Assembly (NCBI RefSeq): GCF_002752655.1
Contig: NZ_CP023737.1
Span: forward strand, 3,248,001-3,312,000
DNA length: 64,000 nt
Reading direction: 5' to 3'
Origin: Methylosinus trichosporium OB3b
GTDB lineage: Bacteria > Pseudomonadota > Alphaproteobacteria > Rhizobiales > Beijerinckiaceae
Positions 7,949-15,542 of the stretch are shown here, piece by piece. The notes under the pieces were generated by a model. It did no database searches, was not told the origin of the DNA, and saw only the letters and a list, made by a program, of their open reading frames with translations. Both the position numbers and the translations under genes were made by a program. Positions within the stretch are counted from its first letter, which is position 1; every line of letters begins with the position of its first letter.

Positions 7949-9346
7949 TCATTGCTCCCGCGCCTTGCGCAGCGTGTGCCCCGCCTCGCGCAGACGCGTC
8001 TCGTCCTCGACCGCGCGATCGAGCGCGCAGCCGAAATCGAGCGGTTCGTCCTGCCGATAGCGCTTGCCGAGACGAAAGGCGATCTCCGCCTTGGTCAATT
8101 CGCTCGCGAGATAGAAGGCGTGCGCGCCGTCCTTCGCGACGCCGAGCTCGGGAAAGAGCGACATGGCGTCCGGCGCGACGCGGTGAAAATGACGCGCATA
8201 GATATGAATGCCGTCCTCGGCGACCTCTATGCGGAAATTCTCGTCGCGCAGCTCGCGCGCCAACTCGGAGATCTCGTCCGGCGTCGCCGCATAGGGGCGC
8301 TTGTCGTGAATCTGCAGCAGCGCGTCGCTGTAGCCCTTGGGCAGAGCGCGATCGGCGCGCGCGGCGTAGAGCATGCGGCGCGCGGCGTCATGCTCCTGCA
8401 CCGTGCGGCGCGTATGCGGGCTCACCTGCACGGTGAGGAGATGACGAATGTCGAGCTCCGAGCAGAGGCCGAGCAGCACCGCCGTCACGCCGGAGGAGTC
8501 CGCGTCGGTCAATTCGGTGAGATTGCCGGTGCCCATCATGATCTCGGCCGTCGGCTCGCGCCGCCTCGTTTCGACATAACGCTCGATCGAGGCGGCGAGA
8601 CCGAAATGAATGGGATCGAGGATCGGATCGAGAATATAGGCGATGCCTCGGCTCTCGGCGATGCGCGCGGCGCGTTGCAGCGAATCGAGATCGCCGTGCG
8701 GATTGGGCACGAGAATGGGAACGAGCGACGAATGATCCGGCAGGATCGAGAGCGTATGCTCGTCGAGGCTCAGGAGATGATCGGCGCCGGCGCAGGCGCC
8801 GCGCTCCAGCTCGTCGCGCCGCGCCGAGTCGAGGCTGACTTTGAAACCTCGCGCCTTCAGCGCTCGGATCGTCTCTTCCATATGCGGAAACGGCGTGTCG
8901 GGCAGGCAGCCGAGATCGATCACATCGGCGCCGGCCTCCGTCAGCGCCTGCGCGCGCGCGACGACCTCATCGACGCTCATGATCGAGGCGTCGACGATCT
9001 CGGCGAAGATGCGCATGTCGAAGCGCGTGAGATCGGCCTTGCCGGCGCGCTTGCCGAAAAAAGCGGGAAGGTCGGCAATCTCTTCCGGCCCGCGCTCGAA
9101 GGGCGCGCCGAAAGCTTCCGACAAAGCGCGGAGATCGGCGCGGCAGCGGCCGGGCAGGATCACTCGTTCCGCTTCCAGCGGACGCGGCAGGCGGCGCAGG
9201 ATGATCTCCTGCGTCATCAGCGCCGCGACCTTCACGCCGATGTCGTGAACGCGCCAGCCGCTCGCCTCCTCGCCGAAGCTCGCCAGCATGCGCTCGAGGC
9301 GCGGAAGAGCGAGATGGCCGGTAAGAAAGAGCAGCCGCTCGGACAT
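7949..9346 (-). CDS. DUF6513 protein with pterin-binding (dihydropteroate synthase-like) domain
   Basis: The protein has 465 residues. The N-terminal part (about 1-125, MSERLLFLTGHLALPRLERM) is specific to the family. The middle (about 130-350) resembles a dihydropteroate synthase TIM barrel, with ADVIDLGCLPDTPFPHMEE and LDPILDPIHFGLAASIERY. Related archaeal proteins are called dihydropteroate synthase-related (TIGR00284) and are linked to methanopterin synthesis. It probably joins a pterin to an aryl moiety in making H4MPT, a cytoplasmic step. It lies 4 bp from the flavoprotein gene, firmly inside the C1 operon. The function is inferred from family and context. Confidence 0.85.
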   Translation of the reverse strand: MSERLLFLTGHLALPRLERMLASFGEEASGWRVHDIGVKVAALMTQEIILRRLPRPLEAERVILPGRCRADLRALSEAFGAPFERGPEEIADLPAFFGKRAGKADLTRFDMRIFAEIVDASIMSVDEVVARAQALTEAGADVIDLGCLPDTPFPHMEETIRALKARGFKVSLDSARRDELERGACAGADHLLSLDEHTLSILPDHSSLVPILVPNPHGDLDSLQRAARIAESRGIAYILDPILDPIHFGLAASIERYVETRRREPTAEIMMGTGNLTELTDADSSGVTAVLLGLCSELDIRHLLTVQVSPHTRRTVQEHDAARRMLYAARADRALPKGYSDALLQIHDKRPYAATPDEISELARELRDENFRIEVAEDGIHIYARHFHRVAPDAMSLFPELGVAKDGAHAFYLASELTKAEIAFRLGKRYRQDEPLDFGCALDRAVEDETRLREAGHTLRKAREQ

Positions 9347-9350
9347 TCCC

Positions 9351-9923
9351 TCAGGCTTCCCGTCCCATAGGCTCCGGCGCGGCGATCTCGCGGCGCCGGC
9401 GCTCGACCGCTTCGTGCAGGGCGGCGAGGCTCTCGGCGACCTGCGTCGACTCGAAGTTCTTCAGCTTGTCGGTGTTCTCGAGATCGATGCGGCGCGGATA
9501 GACCATCACTTTGCGATCGGGCGCCTGGGTCTCCAGCTCCGGCGCCGTGTCGCAGGCGAACACCACTGTCGGCACGCGGCATTTGCCGGCCTGGGCGAAC
9601 ACATTGGTCGCGAGATTGTCGGAGATGCCATAGACGAATTTGGCGACCGTGTTGGAGGTCGCCGGCGCGACGATCAGCGTGTGATAGAGGCTGTGATAGA
9701 AGCCGCCGACGGGAACCGAGCTCGCGGTCGTGTCCTTGAAGATGCGGACATGGTCCGGCATCTCGTCCAAGCGATGCTTGTACATGCGGATCACCTCCGC
9801 CGCCGCCTTGCTGACGAAGAGGTCGACATGGTCGAGCGAGCGAATGATGTCGAGACATTCGGTGAAGAAATGGCCCGAGCCGGTGAGCGCCCAGCCCCAC
9901 CGCGGCGAGACGATCTTTTTCAT
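9351..9923 (-). CDS. Archaeal-type flavoprotein, likely dihydromethanopterin reductase (DmrB/AfpA-like)
   Basis: The product has 190 residues with an FMN-binding flavoprotein fold. RWGWALTGSGHFFTECLD opens the protein, and PVGGFYHSLYHTLIVAPAT with NTVAKFVYGISDNLATN follows the flavin-binding pattern of DmrB/AfpA proteins. Related enzymes reduce dihydromethanopterin to tetrahydromethanopterin, the last step in making this C1 carrier. Its start overlaps the stop of the amino acid kinase gene in an ATGA arrangement (9920-9923), which suggests translational coupling. The electron donor is not visible. The exact reaction in this organism is inferred. Confidence 0.82.
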   Translation of the reverse strand: MKKIVSPRWGWALTGSGHFFTECLDIIRSLDHVDLFVSKAAAEVIRMYKHRLDEMPDHVRIFKDTTASSVPVGGFYHSLYHTLIVAPATSNTVAKFVYGISDNLATNVFAQAGKCRVPTVVFACDTAPELETQAPDRKVMVYPRRIDLENTDKLKNFESTQVAESLAALHEAVERRRREIAAPEPMGREA

Positions 9924-10588
9924 GCGATGTGTTGCTCTCTCTCGAAGGAATAAGCCACGCCCGGAAGGTCTCCCCGGCTCATCTTCTCTTCGGCCGAGGC
10001 GAGATCGGCCGGGCCGGCTATAGTGACCGCGAGTTCGCGCGCAAAATGCGCGAAGCGAGGGTCGACGATCTGCGCCGCGCCCCGATCCGGCCGCTCCTCG
10101 GCGCGAGGCAGCGTGGAGAGATCCACGCTCTTGATCAGCAGCAGCGTCTTCGTCCCGGCTTCACGGGCGAACCAGGCGGCGAGACTGTCGGAGGTCATGT
10201 CCCAGCTCGCTGGTATCTGGGGAGCGGCGCGCGTCATCGCAACCGGGCGCCAGAGCGCGATCGCGCCGCGGCGATGCGCGGCCGCGGCCTCGGCCGGCGT
10301 CGTCACCGCGACGAGACCGGACGCGAGGTCGGCCAGCGCCGTCGCATATTGCTCCATTCCCATGATCGCCATCTCATGCGCCGCGGCATCGGAAAAGCCC
10401 ATGCCCCGCTGCGCGTCGCGCACCGCGTCGGCGAAAGGTCCGCCGCCCGGCGCGATGGTCAGCGGCCCGGCGTAGCGCGCGAGCGCCGCGAGCCAGCCGC
10501 GCAGCGCGCGCGGCTGGCGCCACAGGCTGCCGCCGAGCTTGGCGACGAGATGTCGCAGCTCAGGATTTCGGCTGCTTGTCGACGGCAT
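9920..10588 (-). CDS. Amino acid kinase family protein of the C1 cofactor operon
   Basis: The start is taken at ATG 10588 (MPSTSSRNPELRHLVAKLGG), giving 222 residues; longer frames would lie wholly inside the upstream gene. The N-terminal VAKLGGSLW and APGGGPFADAVRD are typical phosphate and substrate loops of the amino acid kinase fold. SWDMTSDSLAAWFA follows the conserved nucleotide-binding pattern. Homologues sit in H4MPT or methanofuran clusters; in methanogens the related MfnE phosphorylates aminomethylfuran phosphate. A role in methanofuran side-chain synthesis is therefore likely. The gene begins 29 bp inside the mfnB fusion gene and ends in a 4-bp overlap with the flavoprotein. Confidence 0.78.
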   Translation of the reverse strand: MPSTSSRNPELRHLVAKLGGSLWRQPRALRGWLAALARYAGPLTIAPGGGPFADAVRDAQRGMGFSDAAAHEMAIMGMEQYATALADLASGLVAVTTPAEAAAAHRRGAIALWRPVAMTRAAPQIPASWDMTSDSLAAWFAREAGTKTLLLIKSVDLSTLPRAEERPDRGAAQIVDPRFAHFARELAVTIAGPADLASAEEKMSRGDLPGVAYSFEREQHIA

Positions 10589-11732
10589 CGGCGAGCCCGG
10601 AAAGGAGTTGATGAACTTCCGCCGTCTCCGGCTGCCGCTCGCGCCGGATGCGGACGCCGACGGAACCCGGCGCCACATCGAGCTTTTCGACCTGCACGCT
10701 GACCGCCTGGGCGCGCTCGTGGCGCAGCACCATTTCGGCCAAGCGTTCGGCGATGGTCTCGACCATGTCGATATGGCCGGACGCCAGAATGATGCGGATG
10801 GCGTCCATGATCACGTCATAGGAGAACACCGTGCGCATGTCGTCGCCGCCGACCGCGCGCGTCACGTCGACGTCGACATTGAAGCGGACGCGCTGGCTGC
10901 GGCCGCGCTCGAAATCATAGGCGCCGATCTCGACCGGAATGACGAGGTCGCGCACGAAGACATGATCGATCTCGCGGACCCGCTCGCGGCTGTCGAGAAA
11001 GCCGCGGCCGACGACCAGCGACCAGTCGACATTGGCGGCGACGCCGACCGCCGCGCGCGGGCCGCCGGGAATGAGGTCGCGGATCAGCGCCACCGCGGCC
11101 GGATCCACTGCGGCTTGGCGGTCGCGGCCGACGCAGAGCGCGCCGCGAAAGCCGAGCACATCCGCCTTCGTCACCAGCAGGCGCGGGACGTCCGGCGATT
11201 CGAGCGAGCCGGCGAGCCCGGCCTCGAGGCCGAGCGTATGGCAGCGCGCCACAAAGGCCGTCAGCGCGCCGATGTCGCAATGATCGATCAGCCGGCCCTT
11301 GCCCTTATGCGCCGTGTCGAGCAGCGCGCCGGCAAAGCCCGCCTCGACGAGGCGCGACAGCAGATCGAGGTCCGGCCCCTGATCGGCGAACAGCACGGCG
11401 ACGAGCCGCGTCGTCGCGGCGATGGGCGCCAGCGCCGCGATCAGCCGCTCGGCGTCCGGGGTCGCCGGCAGCGCGAATTTGACGAAGGAGACGCCGAGCG
11501 CGGCCGTGCGCTCGATCGCCTCGCGCGCCTGCGCCGGATCATGCGGCAGCTCGACGACGGCGCTGACCGGGCGGCGCCCGCCCACCGCGGCGACGATGGC
11601 GGCGATGTCCGGCGCCGGCAGCGCGCCGAGCGCGCCGCGCGCGGGGTCCTTGCAGTCGATGAGGTCGGCGCCGCCGGAAAGAACGATCTCGGCCTCGGCC
11701 ACGCAGGCGACGCTCGTCAACATCAGGGTCAT
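10560..11732 (-). CDS. mfnB: Fusion: (5-formylfuran-3-yl)methyl phosphate synthase plus dihydroneopterin aldolase
   Basis: The start at ATG 11732 gives 390 residues. Residues 1-235 are DUF556/MfnB, which makes the furan precursor of methanofuran from two glyceraldehyde 3-phosphate. GGADLIDCKDPARGALGA holds Lys28 and FVKFALP holds Lys85, equivalent to the two active-site lysines of the archaeal enzyme. From about residue 255 to the end is a FolB-like dihydroneopterin aldolase (VRDLVIPVEIGAYDFERG, then VSVQVEKLDVAPGS with the catalytic Lys). The fusion links the furan and pterin branches of C1 cofactor synthesis. A GGAG site lies nine bases before the ATG. It is the first gene of the operon. 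Confidence 0.88.
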   Translation of the reverse strand: MTLMLTSVACVAEAEIVLSGGADLIDCKDPARGALGALPAPDIAAIVAAVGGRRPVSAVVELPHDPAQAREAIERTAALGVSFVKFALPATPDAERLIAALAPIAATTRLVAVLFADQGPDLDLLSRLVEAGFAGALLDTAHKGKGRLIDHCDIGALTAFVARCHTLGLEAGLAGSLESPDVPRLLVTKADVLGFRGALCVGRDRQAAVDPAAVALIRDLIPGGPRAAVGVAANVDWSLVVGRGFLDSRERVREIDHVFVRDLVIPVEIGAYDFERGRSQRVRFNVDVDVTRAVGGDDMRTVFSYDVIMDAIRIILASGHIDMVETIAERLAEMVLRHERAQAVSVQVEKLDVAPGSVGVRIRRERQPETAEVHQLLSGLADAVDKQPKS

Positions 11733-11892
11733 CAGGGTTCGCTCCGGCCAAGCCACGCGTATGATGCGCGCTTGTGGATCAATTTCGGGCCGAATCCAAG
11801 TAGGCTCGCGAGAGCGCCCGGTGTTTCGGGCGAGCGCGGCCGCACGGCCGCCCCATTTCATACGCTCGACAACGCCCGGCAGGGAGAAAATC
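11733..11892. promoter_or_regulatory. Divergent promoter region of the C1 cofactor operon and the PfpI gene
   Basis: This 160-bp gap lies between the mfnB fusion start (minus strand) and the DJ-1/PfpI start (plus strand). It must contain the promoter for the C1 operon. No convincing -35/-10 pair was recognised by eye on either strand. An AGGGAG ribosome binding site precedes the plus-strand gene. Confidence 0.4.
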
Positions 11893-12570
11893 ATGAAGAT
11901 TCTGATCGTCCTCACCTCGCACGACAAGCTCGGCGACACCGGCCGGAAGACCGGCTTCTGGCTGGAAGAGCTCGCCGCGCCTTATTATGTCTTCCGGGAC
12001 GCCGGCGCCGACGTGACGCTGGCGTCGCCAGCGGGCGGGCGGCCGCCGCTCGACCCCAAGAGCAGCGAGCCCGATTTCCAAACCGATCTCACCCGCCGCT
12101 TCGAGGCGGATGCGGAGGCCCAGGCGCTGCTCGCGAGCACGGCGCGGCTCGACGGTCTCCGCCAGGAGGATTTCGACACGGCGTTCTACCCCGGCGGCCA
12201 TGGACCTTTATGGGATCTCGCCGAGGACGCCCATTCGATTGGTCTGCTCGAATCCTTCGTCGCCGCCGGCAAGCCTATCGCCCTCGTCTGCCACGCGCCC
12301 GGCGTGCTGCGCCATGTGAAGGGGCCGAGCGGCGCGCCGCTGGTGGAGGGCAAGAATGTGACTGGCTTCACCAATAGCGAGGAGGAGGCGGTCGGCCTCA
12401 CCCATGTCGTGCCGTTCCTGGTCGAGGACGAGCTCAGGGCGCTGGGCGGCCTGTTCTCGAAAGGCGCCGATTGGGCGGCCTATGTCGTGCAGGACGGGAG
12501 GCTGATCACCGGCCAGAACCCGGCCTCCTCCGGCCCGGCGGCGCAAAAGCTGCTGGAGGCGATGTCTTGA
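11893..12570 (+). CDS. DJ-1/PfpI family protein (type 1 glutamine amidotransferase-like, HSP31-type)
   Basis: The product has 225 residues from ATG 11893, with AGGGAG upstream. The fold opens MKILIVLTSHDKLGD and carries GFWLEELAAPYYVF with the conserved Glu. The nucleophile elbow is ALVCHAPGVL, with Cys133 followed by His. TAFYPGGHGPLWDL completes the active site. This matches the group of HSP31/HchA-like proteins that act as glyoxalase III or protein deglycases and help against methylglyoxal and other carbonyl stress. It is a single-gene unit ending opposite SpoVR. The exact activity is inferred from family. Confidence 0.87.
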   Translation: MKILIVLTSHDKLGDTGRKTGFWLEELAAPYYVFRDAGADVTLASPAGGRPPLDPKSSEPDFQTDLTRRFEADAEAQALLASTARLDGLRQEDFDTAFYPGGHGPLWDLAEDAHSIGLLESFVAAGKPIALVCHAPGVLRHVKGPSGAPLVEGKNVTGFTNSEEEAVGLTHVVPFLVEDELRALGGLFSKGADWAAYVVQDGRLITGQNPASSGPAAQKLLEAMS

Positions 12571-12593
12571 TCCGCCGATTCTCGCCGCGCGCT

Positions 12594-12628
12594 CCTTCTC
12601 CCACTTGTGGTCGCCCTGCGGGAGAAGG
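12594..12628. terminator. Hairpin between convergent PfpI and SpoVR genes
   Basis: CCTTCTCCC (12594-12602) pairs perfectly with GGGAGAAGG (12620-12628) over a 17-nt loop. It lies between two convergent gene ends, where it can serve as a two-way terminator. There is no long T run. The stem resembles a dispersed repeat found in many alphaproteobacteria. Confidence 0.55.
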
Positions 12629-12674
12629 GACGCGCCCTTTTCTGCAGCGGTCGGGAGGGCTCGATCGCGCCCGC

Positions 12675-14198
12675 TCACCCGTGCTCCGGCCGCACCATAT
12701 GCTCCTTCAGCACTTGCTCGCTGGTCGCGTCGATCTCCTGGAGCAGCACCTCATATCCCCAGAGATTGGCGAGATGGCCGAGCACCATCGAGGCGTTGGC
12801 GAGCTCGAGCATCTTGCCGTCGCGGACGCGGTGATGCAGCACCAGCTTGCGATTGCCGGCGAGATCGACGTCGACGACCTGAATGTCCGGCGCATAGCCG
12901 CCCACCTCATATTGGGCGGCGAGGCTGCGACGCAGGTCGCGATAGCCGCGCTCATTGTGGATCGCGGCGACCTCGAGATGCGGATGCTCGCGATCGTCGA
13001 CGACATGGAACAGCCGCCAGTTGCGGATGAGCCGCGGGCTCAGGAATTGCGCGATGAAGCTGTCGTCGCGATAGTTCGCCCAGACATGGCGCAGCACCTC
13101 CATCTCGTCGCCGGTTCCGGCGATCTCGGGGAACCAATAGCGGTCCTCCTCGGTCGGCTCGCGCACGATCCGCTCTATGTCGCGCATCATGTCGAAGCCG
13201 AGCGCATAAGGATTTATCCCGCTATAGGACGGGCTGTCGTAGAAAGGCTGGCGCGTGGCGTTGGTGTGCGAGGTCAGGAACTCGAGAAAGCTGCCGTCGC
13301 CGATCTGCCCGGTCTCGTGCAGACGGCCGAGCAGACGATAATGGCAATAGGTCGCGCAACCCTCGTTCATGACCTTGGTCTGCTGCTGCGGATAGAAATA
13401 TTGCGCGATCAGCCGCACGATGCGCAACACCTCGCGCTGCCACGGCTTCAGCCGCGGCGCCACCTTCTCGAGAAAATAGAGAATGTTCTCCTGCGGCAGG
13501 CCGAGCAGCGCGCGCCGCTTGTCGCTGGCGAGCTGGCGCGAGCCGCGCGCGCGGCCGGGCACGGTGCGCCAGAGATCGTCATAGAGCCGCTCGCGCTCCT
13601 CCTTGCGATCCTGCTCGCGCTTCTCCTCCAATTGCAGATTCATCGGCCGCTTGCGCGGGTAGCGGTCGATTCCCTGCGGCATCAAGGCATGGGCGGCGTC
13701 GAGAAGGCGCTCGACCTCGGCATGGCCGTAGCGCTCCTCGCAATTGGCGATATAGGTCTTGGCGAAGGAGAGATAATCGAGAATGCCTTCCGGATCGGTC
13801 CATTGCCGGAACTGGTAATTATGCTTGAAGAAATGATTATGGCCGAAGGCCGCATGAGCGATCACCAGGGTCTGCATCGTGGCGGAATTCTCCTCCATGA
13901 TGTAGCTGATGCAGGGATCGGCGTTGATGACGATCTCATAGGCGAGGCCCTGCAGGCCCATGCGGTAGATGCCCTCATGCTGGGCGAATCGCTTGCCGAA
14001 CGACCAATGCTTGTAGAACAGAGGCATTCCGGTCGACGCATAGGCGTCGAGCATCTGCTCGGCGGTGATGACCTCGATCTGATTGGCGAAAGTGTCGAGG
14101 CCGAGCTCCTTATGGGCGATCGTCGCGACCGCGTCATGGATGCGCTGGATCGTCTCGAAGTCCCAGTCCTTGCCTTCGAACAGCAATTCCCCCCGCAT
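12675..14198 (-). CDS. SpoVR family protein
   Basis: The start is ATG 14198 (MRGELLFEGKDWDFETIQ), giving 507 residues, the usual length. Typical blocks are MPLFYKHWSFGKRFAQHE, ADPCISYIMEENSATMQ and YQFRQWTDPEGILDYL. The family is named after a Bacillus sporulation cortex protein, but in proteobacteria it forms a stress-linked unit with YeaH/YhbH and PrkA and its biochemical role is not known. Its ATG overlaps the DUF444 stop by one base (TGATG), implying coupled translation. It is the third gene of the prkA-DUF444-spoVR operon. Confidence 0.93.
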   Translation of the reverse strand: MRGELLFEGKDWDFETIQRIHDAVATIAHKELGLDTFANQIEVITAEQMLDAYASTGMPLFYKHWSFGKRFAQHEGIYRMGLQGLAYEIVINADPCISYIMEENSATMQTLVIAHAAFGHNHFFKHNYQFRQWTDPEGILDYLSFAKTYIANCEERYGHAEVERLLDAAHALMPQGIDRYPRKRPMNLQLEEKREQDRKEERERLYDDLWRTVPGRARGSRQLASDKRRALLGLPQENILYFLEKVAPRLKPWQREVLRIVRLIAQYFYPQQQTKVMNEGCATYCHYRLLGRLHETGQIGDGSFLEFLTSHTNATRQPFYDSPSYSGINPYALGFDMMRDIERIVREPTEEDRYWFPEIAGTGDEMEVLRHVWANYRDDSFIAQFLSPRLIRNWRLFHVVDDREHPHLEVAAIHNERGYRDLRRSLAAQYEVGGYAPDIQVVDVDLAGNRKLVLHHRVRDGKMLELANASMVLGHLANLWGYEVLLQEIDATSEQVLKEHMVRPEHG

Positions 14199-15505
14199 CA
14201 GTTTGCCTCCGCGGTCTTGGCGGCGCGCCGCTGGAACAATTGGCGGAACACGGAATAGATATGCTCGCGGCGCGAGACGCGCCGCATCTGGAACTTCTCG
14301 CTCTCCTTCTGCAGCGAGGCGTAGGTGATCCACAGCGACGTCTGGCCGTGATGCGGCGCATAGCCATGCGTGTCGGAGTTGGGCCCGCTCACCTCGACAT
14401 AAGCGAAATATTGGCAGAGCGGCAGAATGTGATTCTGCAGCAGCTCGCGCGTCTGCGGATTGTCGCTCGACAGATTGTCGCCGTCCGAGGCCTGCGCGGC
14501 GTAGATGTTCCACACGCCGGGATCGTAGCGCTCGCGGATGATGCGCGCCATCTCCTGCAGCGCCGAGGACACCATGGTGCCGCCGGTTTCGGCGGAGCGG
14601 AAGAAGGTCTCCTCGTCCACCTCGCCGGCGCGATCGGTGTGGCGGATGAACACGATCTCGACGCGCTTGTAGCGGCGCGTGAGAAAGACGTGCAGCAGCA
14701 TGAAGAAGCGCTTGGCGAGATCCTTCATATGCTCGGTCATCGAGCCGGACACGTCCATCAGGCAGAACATCACCGCCTGGGTGACCGGCTTGGGGAAGCG
14801 CTCGAAGCGGCGATAGCGCAGATCGATCGGATCGAGATAGGAGATGCGCGCGCGCTTTTGCTGCAGCGTTTTCAGCTCGCCGCGCAGGCGCTCGGCCTCC
14901 GCGGCGTCGCGCAGCTCCGCCGCCTCTATGTTGCGCTCGAGCTCGTCGACCGCTTGCTGCTTCGGCCGCTTGAGCGCGATGCGGCGCGACAGCGATGTCT
15001 GCAGCGTGCGATGCAGCGCGAGATTGGCCGGCGTGCCGGTGGTGGTGAAGCCGGCGCGGCGCAGCCCCTCTTTCTCGGTCTGGGCGACACGCCGCTTGGC
15101 GAGGTCGGGCAGCTCGAGATCATCGAGGAAGATGCTCAGAAATTCATCGCGCGTGAGGATGAATCGGAAGGCGTCCTCCTGACCGTCGCCGCGGCCGACC
15201 TGGCCGCCGGCGCCGTCGCCTTCGCCCTCGCCTTGCGGGCGCTCGATCAGATCGCCCTCGACATAGTCCTTGTTGCCGGGCAGCACGAGGTCGCGCCGCG
15301 AGCCCTGCGTGTGGCGAAATGTGGGCTCGCGGGTGCCCTCGGAGGGAATGGAGATTTCGCCCGGGCTCTCGAGGTCGCCGATCGCGCGATCCTTGCTCGC
15401 CTCGCGAACCGCCTTCTCCACCATATCCTTGGCGCGGCGCAGAAAGCGCTGGCGGTTCGCGAAGCTCTTGCTTCCGGGGTTCAACCGACGATCGACGATG
15501 TGCAT
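14198..15505 (-). CDS. DUF444 (YeaH/YhbH) family protein
   Basis: The start at ATG 15505 (MHIVDRRLNPGSKSF) gives 435 residues. Features of the family are the N-terminal NRQRFLRRAKDMVEKAV and a C-terminal von Willebrand A-like domain with CLMDVSGSMTEHMKDLAKRF (MIDAS-like DVSGS). It lies between PrkA and SpoVR, as in most proteobacteria, where the trio is induced in stationary phase or stress. Its molecular role is not established; it may be a partner or substrate of the PrkA kinase. There are 37 bp between the prkA stop and this start. Confidence 0.92.
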   Translation of the reverse strand: MHIVDRRLNPGSKSFANRQRFLRRAKDMVEKAVREASKDRAIGDLESPGEISIPSEGTREPTFRHTQGSRRDLVLPGNKDYVEGDLIERPQGEGEGDGAGGQVGRGDGQEDAFRFILTRDEFLSIFLDDLELPDLAKRRVAQTEKEGLRRAGFTTTGTPANLALHRTLQTSLSRRIALKRPKQQAVDELERNIEAAELRDAAEAERLRGELKTLQQKRARISYLDPIDLRYRRFERFPKPVTQAVMFCLMDVSGSMTEHMKDLAKRFFMLLHVFLTRRYKRVEIVFIRHTDRAGEVDEETFFRSAETGGTMVSSALQEMARIIRERYDPGVWNIYAAQASDGDNLSSDNPQTRELLQNHILPLCQYFAYVEVSGPNSDTHGYAPHHGQTSLWITYASLQKESEKFQMRRVSRREHIYSVFRQLFQRRAAKTAEAN

Positions 15506-15542
15506 CGTTCCATCACCCGTTCTTCGCCGGCCTCCCTCTCCG

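Noticed and set aside
12471-14258. A 595-codon open frame antisense to the SpoVR gene
   Set aside because: It has no recognisable domain and overlaps the real end of the PfpI gene.
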